DNA of 64,000 nt from Blastocatellia bacterium UBA7656. GTDB lineage: Bacteria; Acidobacteriota; Blastocatellia; UBA7656. Below the pieces are notes generated by a model. It saw nothing but the letters and a program-made list of their open reading frames with translations. It was not told where the DNA came from and did not search any database. Location of the stretch: NCBI GenBank assembly GCA_002483445.1, contig DLHY01000153.1, positions 71,755 to 135,754 of the forward strand, read 5' to 3'. Position numbers and translations under genes: made by a program. Positions 60,892 through 64,000 of the stretch are shown in pieces (the stretch's first letter is position 1; the number at the start of each line of letters is the position of its first letter).

Positions 60892-61860
60892 ATGAAAAAG
60901 CTCCCGGCATTTCAATCTGCATTCATTCCGTTGATCGTCGTCTCGGCTGCCGCATCATTGTTTGCCGCGCGCGTCGATGATGGGCCGCAAAGCCGCATGG
61001 TATTTCTCAAAGGCGGCGCGTTTATGATGGGTACGCCTGCCGAAGGGAGTCGCTCGCTTCATGACAGGGCGTCGAAAACATCGAGCAATATCGCCGACTC
61101 TGCGCACGCGACGGGCGACGATGACGAGCGCCCGGTTCATCAGGTCACGCTCGATCCTTTTTACATGGACGCTACAGAAGCGACCAATGAGGAATTCTCT
61201 CGCTTCGTCGAGGCGATGGGCTATCGGACTGATGCCGAGCGCAAAGGTTTTTCGTGGGTCTTCAAAAAGGGATTCAGCGATTGGGAAATGGTCAAAGGCG
61301 CTGACTGGCGTCATCCGCTCGGCCCCGATTCCGACATCGCTGACAAAATGAATCATCCTGTGGTGAACGTGTCATGGAATGATGCTGCGGCTTTCGCGCG
61401 ATGGGCGGGCAAGCGATTGCCTACCGAAGCCGAATGGGAATACGCCGCGCGAGGCGGGCGCGAAAGCGCGCTTTATCCCTGGGGCGACCTGCTCAAGCCT
61501 GGAGGCAAAGCGTTGGCGAATTTCTGGCAGGGAACATGGCCTGAAGTCAATCATCTGGAAGACGGTTATTACTATACCGCTCCGGCGGGCAGTTTTCAGG
61601 CCAACGGACTGGGCCTCCACGACGTGATAGGAAACGTGTGGGAGTGGACGGCGGATTATTACGACGCCGACTATTACAAACGCAGTCCGGCGAAAAATCC
61701 GAAAGGCCCGCGCAAGGGCGATATGCGTGTGGCGCGCGGCGGGTCGTGGTTCTGCTCGGAGAATTATTGCGGAGCCTACCGCGTTGGGTTTCGCGGCAAA
61801 AGCCCTCAGGATGCCAGCTTCAACAATATGGGATTTCGCTGCGCCAGAGACGCGCGATAG
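60892..61860 (+). CDS. Formylglycine-generating enzyme (FGE/SUMF1) family protein, exported
   Basis: A signal peptide (about residues 1-24) precedes the FGE-sulfatase fold: MVFLKGGAFMMGTPAEG, ATNEEFSRFVEAMGY, NHPVVNVSWNDAAAFARWAGKRLPTEAEWEYAARGG, LGLHDVIGNVWEWTADYY, and RVARGGSWFCSENYCGAYRVGFR. The two Cys of the last block match the copper-binding catalytic pair of true FGEs, which convert a sulfatase Cys to formylglycine using Cu(I) and oxygen. No sulfatase is encoded nearby. The ATG at 60892 with AGGGAGG upstream is preferred over 60754. A copper-dependent exported enzyme fits the copper-related surroundings. Confidence 0.88.
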   Translation: MKKLPAFQSAFIPLIVVSAAASLFAARVDDGPQSRMVFLKGGAFMMGTPAEGSRSLHDRASKTSSNIADSAHATGDDDERPVHQVTLDPFYMDATEATNEEFSRFVEAMGYRTDAERKGFSWVFKKGFSDWEMVKGADWRHPLGPDSDIADKMNHPVVNVSWNDAAAFARWAGKRLPTEAEWEYAARGGRESALYPWGDLLKPGGKALANFWQGTWPEVNHLEDGYYYTAPAGSFQANGLGLHDVIGNVWEWTADYYDADYYKRSPAKNPKGPRKGDMRVARGGSWFCSENYCGAYRVGFRGKSPQDASFNNMGFRCARDAR

Positions 61861-61947
61861 AGATTCGAGAGGTGAAATGTGCAAGGATGAGTACGAAAAA
61901 AAATGAATCAGCGCGCTTTGCTTCAACATAGGGAAAGGAGAACGATT

Positions 61948-62340
61948 ATGGATAAGTCGAAAAAGAACATTGCATTGTGGGTGGTACAGGGGCTTCTGGC
62001 CGCTTTCTACGCGCTTCAGGGGGTGATGAAGATCATCGGCAGCGAAGAGGTGGTGGCGAATTTCCAGAAGTGGGGATTCCCCCACAAGTTCTATCTGCTG
62101 ATAGGCGTGCTTGAGCTACTGGGCGGCATCGGACTGCTGATACCCCGAACGACATTCTATGCGGCAGCCGGACTGATACTCGTCATGATAGGCGCTGCCG
62201 TGACTCACATAACGCACGGCGAAGCGGCCATGTTGCCCATGCCTGTCATCCCCCTGCTGTTGCTTGCGGCGGTTGCCTATCTGCGAAGCCCATGGGGGGC
62301 GAAACAAAGCGCGATGAGAGACGCGCATCAGCAGGGCTGA
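61948..62340 (+). CDS. DoxX-family membrane protein
   Basis: A 130-residue protein with four membrane helices: WVVQGLLAAFYALQGVMKI, KFYLLIGVLELLGGIGLL, FYAAAGLILVMIGAAVTHI and PVIPLLLLAAVAYL. The NFQKWGFP segment between the first two is typical of DoxX-like proteins. Members are linked to terminal quinol oxidases, thiosulphate oxidation or redox stress, but the molecular role is mostly open. AAAGGAG precedes the ATG at 61948. The neighbours on the same strand are the FGE-like gene and the small cysteine-rich gene. Confidence 0.88.
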   Translation: MDKSKKNIALWVVQGLLAAFYALQGVMKIIGSEEVVANFQKWGFPHKFYLLIGVLELLGGIGLLIPRTTFYAAAGLILVMIGAAVTHITHGEAAMLPMPVIPLLLLAAVAYLRSPWGAKQSAMRDAHQQG

Positions 62341-62378
62341 TACGGCGCGGCTTGAGATCAGGTTCGCAACCTGCGATG

Positions 62379-62435
62379 GCTGCCCCGGTCGGGCAGCGCG
62401 GGCATGATTTTTTGTCACCTGCCGCCTCGCAGGTG
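62379..62435 (+). terminator. Two tandem hairpins after the DoxX gene
   Basis: GCTGCCC-CGGTC-GGGCAGC (62379-62397) and CACCTGC-CGCCTC-GCAGGTG (62416-62435) each have perfect 7-bp stems; a run of six T lies between them (62408-62413). The first with the T-run could act as a terminator or attenuator before the cysteine-rich gene. Confidence 0.55.
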
Positions 62436-62522
62436 GGTATCTCTCCGAAAGGGATTAAAACCGCAACGGAGAGATTATGAAACGTTGGCGGCCTAAACCC
62501 AATGAATCCAGGAGGCACTAAG

Positions 62523-62954
62523 ATGAAGAGAATTTCACTGATGTTCGCTTTAGTGATGCTGACATCGGCCCTTGTCGTGGCCGCTCCGCAAAACCCCTGC
62601 AATCCATGCGCGAAGAAGAAAGCGCAGAACCCATGCAATCCCTGCAACCCCTGCGCGGGCAAGACGGCCAAGGTCAAGGGCGGCAAGCAAACCATCGTCG
62701 GATACATAGGCGACAGCCAGTGCGGGCTTGAGCACCCGATGAATATGGGCGACGCGAAAGCCTGCACCCTGAAGTGCGTCGAGGGCGGAGGCAAGTTCGT
62801 ACTCGCCGACCGCGAGAACAAAATCGTCTACGCCGTCGATGCGGACTCTCAGGAAAAAGTTCGCGAATACGCGGGCCAGCAGGTCAAAGTCTCAGGCACC
62901 GTCAATGCCAAAACCAAAACGATCAAAATCACCAAAATCGAAACTGTTTCCTGA
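62523..62954 (+). CDS. Exported cysteine-rich protein with NPCNPC repeats
   Basis: After a signal peptide (MKRISLMFALVMLTSALVVAA) comes a run of five Asn-Pro-Cys triplets in two blocks (NPCNPCAKKKAQ and NPCNPCNPCAGK), giving closely spaced Cys-x2-Cys pairs suited to metal binding. The C-terminal 95 residues contain VGYIGDSQCGLEHPM, ACTLKCVEGGGKFVLADRENKIVYAVD and a final OB-like strand block (VKVSGTVNAKTKTIKITKI). This second part matches a small exported family frequent in Acidobacteriota with the same Cys pattern, of unknown role. AGGAGG precedes the ATG at 62523. A strong hairpin follows the stop. Metal binding is an inference. Confidence 0.8.
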   Translation: MKRISLMFALVMLTSALVVAAPQNPCNPCAKKKAQNPCNPCNPCAGKTAKVKGGKQTIVGYIGDSQCGLEHPMNMGDAKACTLKCVEGGGKFVLADRENKIVYAVDADSQEKVREYAGQQVKVSGTVNAKTKTIKITKIETVS

Positions 62955-62963
62955 AACACGCCG

Positions 62964-62997
62964 GGGAGGTGGAGACGGTCTCCATCTCCTCGCTTTT
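62964..62997 (+). terminator. Intrinsic terminator after the cysteine-rich gene
   Basis: GAGGTGGAGAC-G-GTCTCCATCTC (62966-62988) forms an 11-bp stem with one G-U pair; the outer bases GG and CC extend it. CGCTTTTA follows. It lies 12 nt after the stop codon. Confidence 0.7.
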
Positions 62998-63006
62998 ATC
63001 AATGCT

Positions 63007-63339
63007 ATGGATATCAAACACAGGCTGACATTCCGACTACTGTCGCTCGTCATCGCTCTGATGCTCTGCTCTCAGGCTATGGCCCAAACGCCGAAAGAGC
63101 GCAGCAGATATTTCTGCGGCAAGGGAGAAGTTGTTTCCATTGCCGCAGACGCGATGAGCATCGTCATCAGGCACGAGCGGATCGAAGGCTTCATGGAAGC
63201 CATGACCATGCGATTCAAGGCCGAAGATGGCGATGTGATCGAGGGTCTGAAGCCCGGTGATCGCGTGCGGTTCACCCTCAGAGACACCCCCGCGCTCACG
63301 AGGCTCGTCTTCATCGAGAAGATCGCCCCCGACACATGA
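63007..63339 (+). CDS. Exported CusF-like copper-binding protein
   Basis: A signal peptide (about residues 1-26, ending AMAQ) is followed by an 85-residue small barrel. It shows GKGEVVSIAADAMSIVIRHERI, EGFMEAMTMRFKAED and GLKPGDRVRFTLRD, the pattern of CusF-type domains, where the His and the Met pair (here His near 57, and MEAMTM) bind Cu(I) or Ag(I). It would carry or buffer copper outside the cytoplasm. An ATG at 63007 is the likely start; another at 63002 is out of frame. The position beside the DoxX, FGE-like and multicopper oxidase genes suggests a shared copper theme. Confidence 0.85.
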   Translation: MDIKHRLTFRLLSLVIALMLCSQAMAQTPKERSRYFCGKGEVVSIAADAMSIVIRHERIEGFMEAMTMRFKAEDGDVIEGLKPGDRVRFTLRDTPALTRLVFIEKIAPDT

Positions 63340-63342
63340 CCC

Positions 63343-63888
63343 TCAGTCTTTTTTATATTCGGCCTCAAGCTCGACTCCGAGGCCGAGGGCGATGCGGTTG
63401 ACGAAATTGAAATAAGCCGCGATGGCTATCCCGTCATGTATGGCTTCGTCTGACAATCCCGCCTGTCTCATCCTCGCTATGTCGTCTTCCGCAGCGGCGG
63501 GCGAGCGAGTGAGATGGACGGCCATCTCGACGAGCGCGCGCTGACGAGGATCAAGCGCAGCCGCCAGCGGATCACGTCTGAGATCAGAGAGCAGATCATC
63601 ATCTTTCGTAAGAGCCAGGAAGACCTTCCCATGATGCCGCACTCAGTAGTGACAATCGTTGACCGCCGATACAGCAACCGCGATCATCTCGCGTTCGGCG
63701 CGAGTCAGATCGGAATGACCGTACATCAATTCGCGATAGAGATCGAAGTGCGAGATCAACGCCTTGGGGCGAATGCTGTGTATCTTCAGTATGTTCGCCA
63801 CACTCCCGCCAGCAAAGCTGACCTTCCTGTACGCTTCGGACAAAAGGTCATCAGCATCGGCTTCGTCTATAACTTTGATGAATGGCAT
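63343..63888 (-). CDS. AhpD-like peroxidase-related selenoprotein (UGA = Sec at codon 82)
   Basis: Read through one in-frame UGA (63643-63645), the frame gives a 181-residue protein of the AhpD/carboxymuconolactone-decarboxylase fold, peroxidase-related group, normal in length. The active-site region is RAEREMIAVAVSAVNDCHY-Sec-VRHHG: a conserved Glu, Cys79, Sec82 and the His after it match AhpD's Glu...Cys-x2-Cys...His, with Sec in place of the second Cys. The reading is continuous on both sides, with FILKIHS-like and FNFVNRIALGLG blocks as in the family. A SECIS hairpin begins within the codons just after the UGA. Such enzymes reduce peroxides through a dithiol or selenenylsulphide pair. Standard gene finding would split this gene into two. 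Confidence 0.88.
63610..63645 (-). promoter_or_regulatory. Bacterial SECIS element downstream of the UGA codon
   Basis: On the minus strand the apical hairpin is GGAA-GGUC-UUCC (63629-63618), extendable by G-U pairs. Its GGUC loop starts 17 nt after the UGA; in E. coli fdhF the loop GGUCU begins 18 nt after it. Loop sequence, stem and distance thus all match the type bound by SelB. Confidence 0.82.
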
Positions 63889-64000
63889 TGAGAGATTCTT
63901 TCTTTCGCACAGAGTTTGATCAGAACGATCCCCAGCCACTACACAGCAATTGCCCCTCCCCACCGGCTCCACGCCGCGGTCATATTACTGATCAAAGCCG
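63889..64000. other. Window edge, nothing recognised
   Basis: The last 112 bases lie upstream of the selenoprotein gene. The minus-strand frame stays open to 63972, but that stretch does not resemble the family's N-terminus. A purine-rich GAAAGAAAGAA upstream of the ATG at 63888 is a weak ribosome binding site. The promoter may lie here. Confidence 0.4.

Noticed and set aside
60583..60915. A 110-codon minus-strand frame upstream of the FGE-like gene
   Set aside because: It overlaps the FGE-like gene's start and the 13-bp inverted repeat and has no recognisable motif.

Overview
The window looks like a chromosomal segment of an Acidobacteriota bacterium, most likely of the Blastocatellia type. 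The grounds are two tandem orphan MacB-like permeases of the acidobacterial (ADOP) kind, an Oar-like TonB receptor with a carboxypeptidase-regulatory domain, a CadC-like winged-helix/TolB/TPR regulator, a type-II copper monooxygenase-like c-type cytochrome, and many heptamer-repeat hairpins in the gaps between genes. The placement is inferred from gene content; no rRNA or tRNA gene was seen.

Layout. 1-7.5 kb: end of a retropepsin-like gene, a GAF-GAF-sigma54 activator, a duplicated-domain exported protein, a small EEP-nuclease pair, a zinc-ribbon protein, a DinB protein and a haem/copper oxidase-like protein. 7.9-10.9 kb: a seven-TM hybrid histidine kinase ending in receiver and HPt domains. 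10.9-20.8 kb, all on the minus strand: a BlaI-type repressor, an M56 (BlaR1-like) membrane metallopeptidase ending in about ten 29-residue repeats, two exported proteins built of the same repeat, and two orphan permeases. A pair of dyads upstream of the repressor looks like its operator. 21-22.2 kb: a JAMM peptidase directly upstream of a MoaD-MoaE fusion. 22.3-28.5 kb: a DNA methyltransferase, a TPR protein, gyrA interrupted by a mini-intein, and an HD hydrolase. 28.6-40 kb: TolB-propeller amidohydrolase, serine hydrolase, DUF2442, acyl-CoA ligase, amidohydrolase, CreD-like protein and queE. queE carries a LAGLIDADG intein that splits the radical-SAM cysteine motif. 40-50.7 kb: CadC-like regulator, TonB receptor, exported protein, fabI, M28 peptidase and APC permease. 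50.9-63.3 kb: an ECF sigma factor fused to an anti-sigma-type zinc finger, multihaem cytochrome c, a broken exported gene, a SCO/cytochrome c fusion, multicopper oxidase, FGE-like enzyme, DoxX, a cysteine-rich protein and a CusF-like copper protein, together suggesting a copper/redox cell-envelope cluster. 63.3-63.9 kb: an AhpD-like protein whose CxxC motif is encoded as Cys-His-Tyr-UGA with a good bacterial SECIS hairpin after it, so it is very probably a selenoprotein that would normally be mis-annotated as two fragments.

The strongest items for a second look are the AhpD-like selenoprotein, the two inteins at catalytic motifs (GyrA and QueE), the BlaI/M56/29-residue-repeat locus, the JAMM plus MoaD-MoaE pair, and the composite heptamer hairpins that sit only in intergenic gaps and supply false N-terminal extensions to several open frames.
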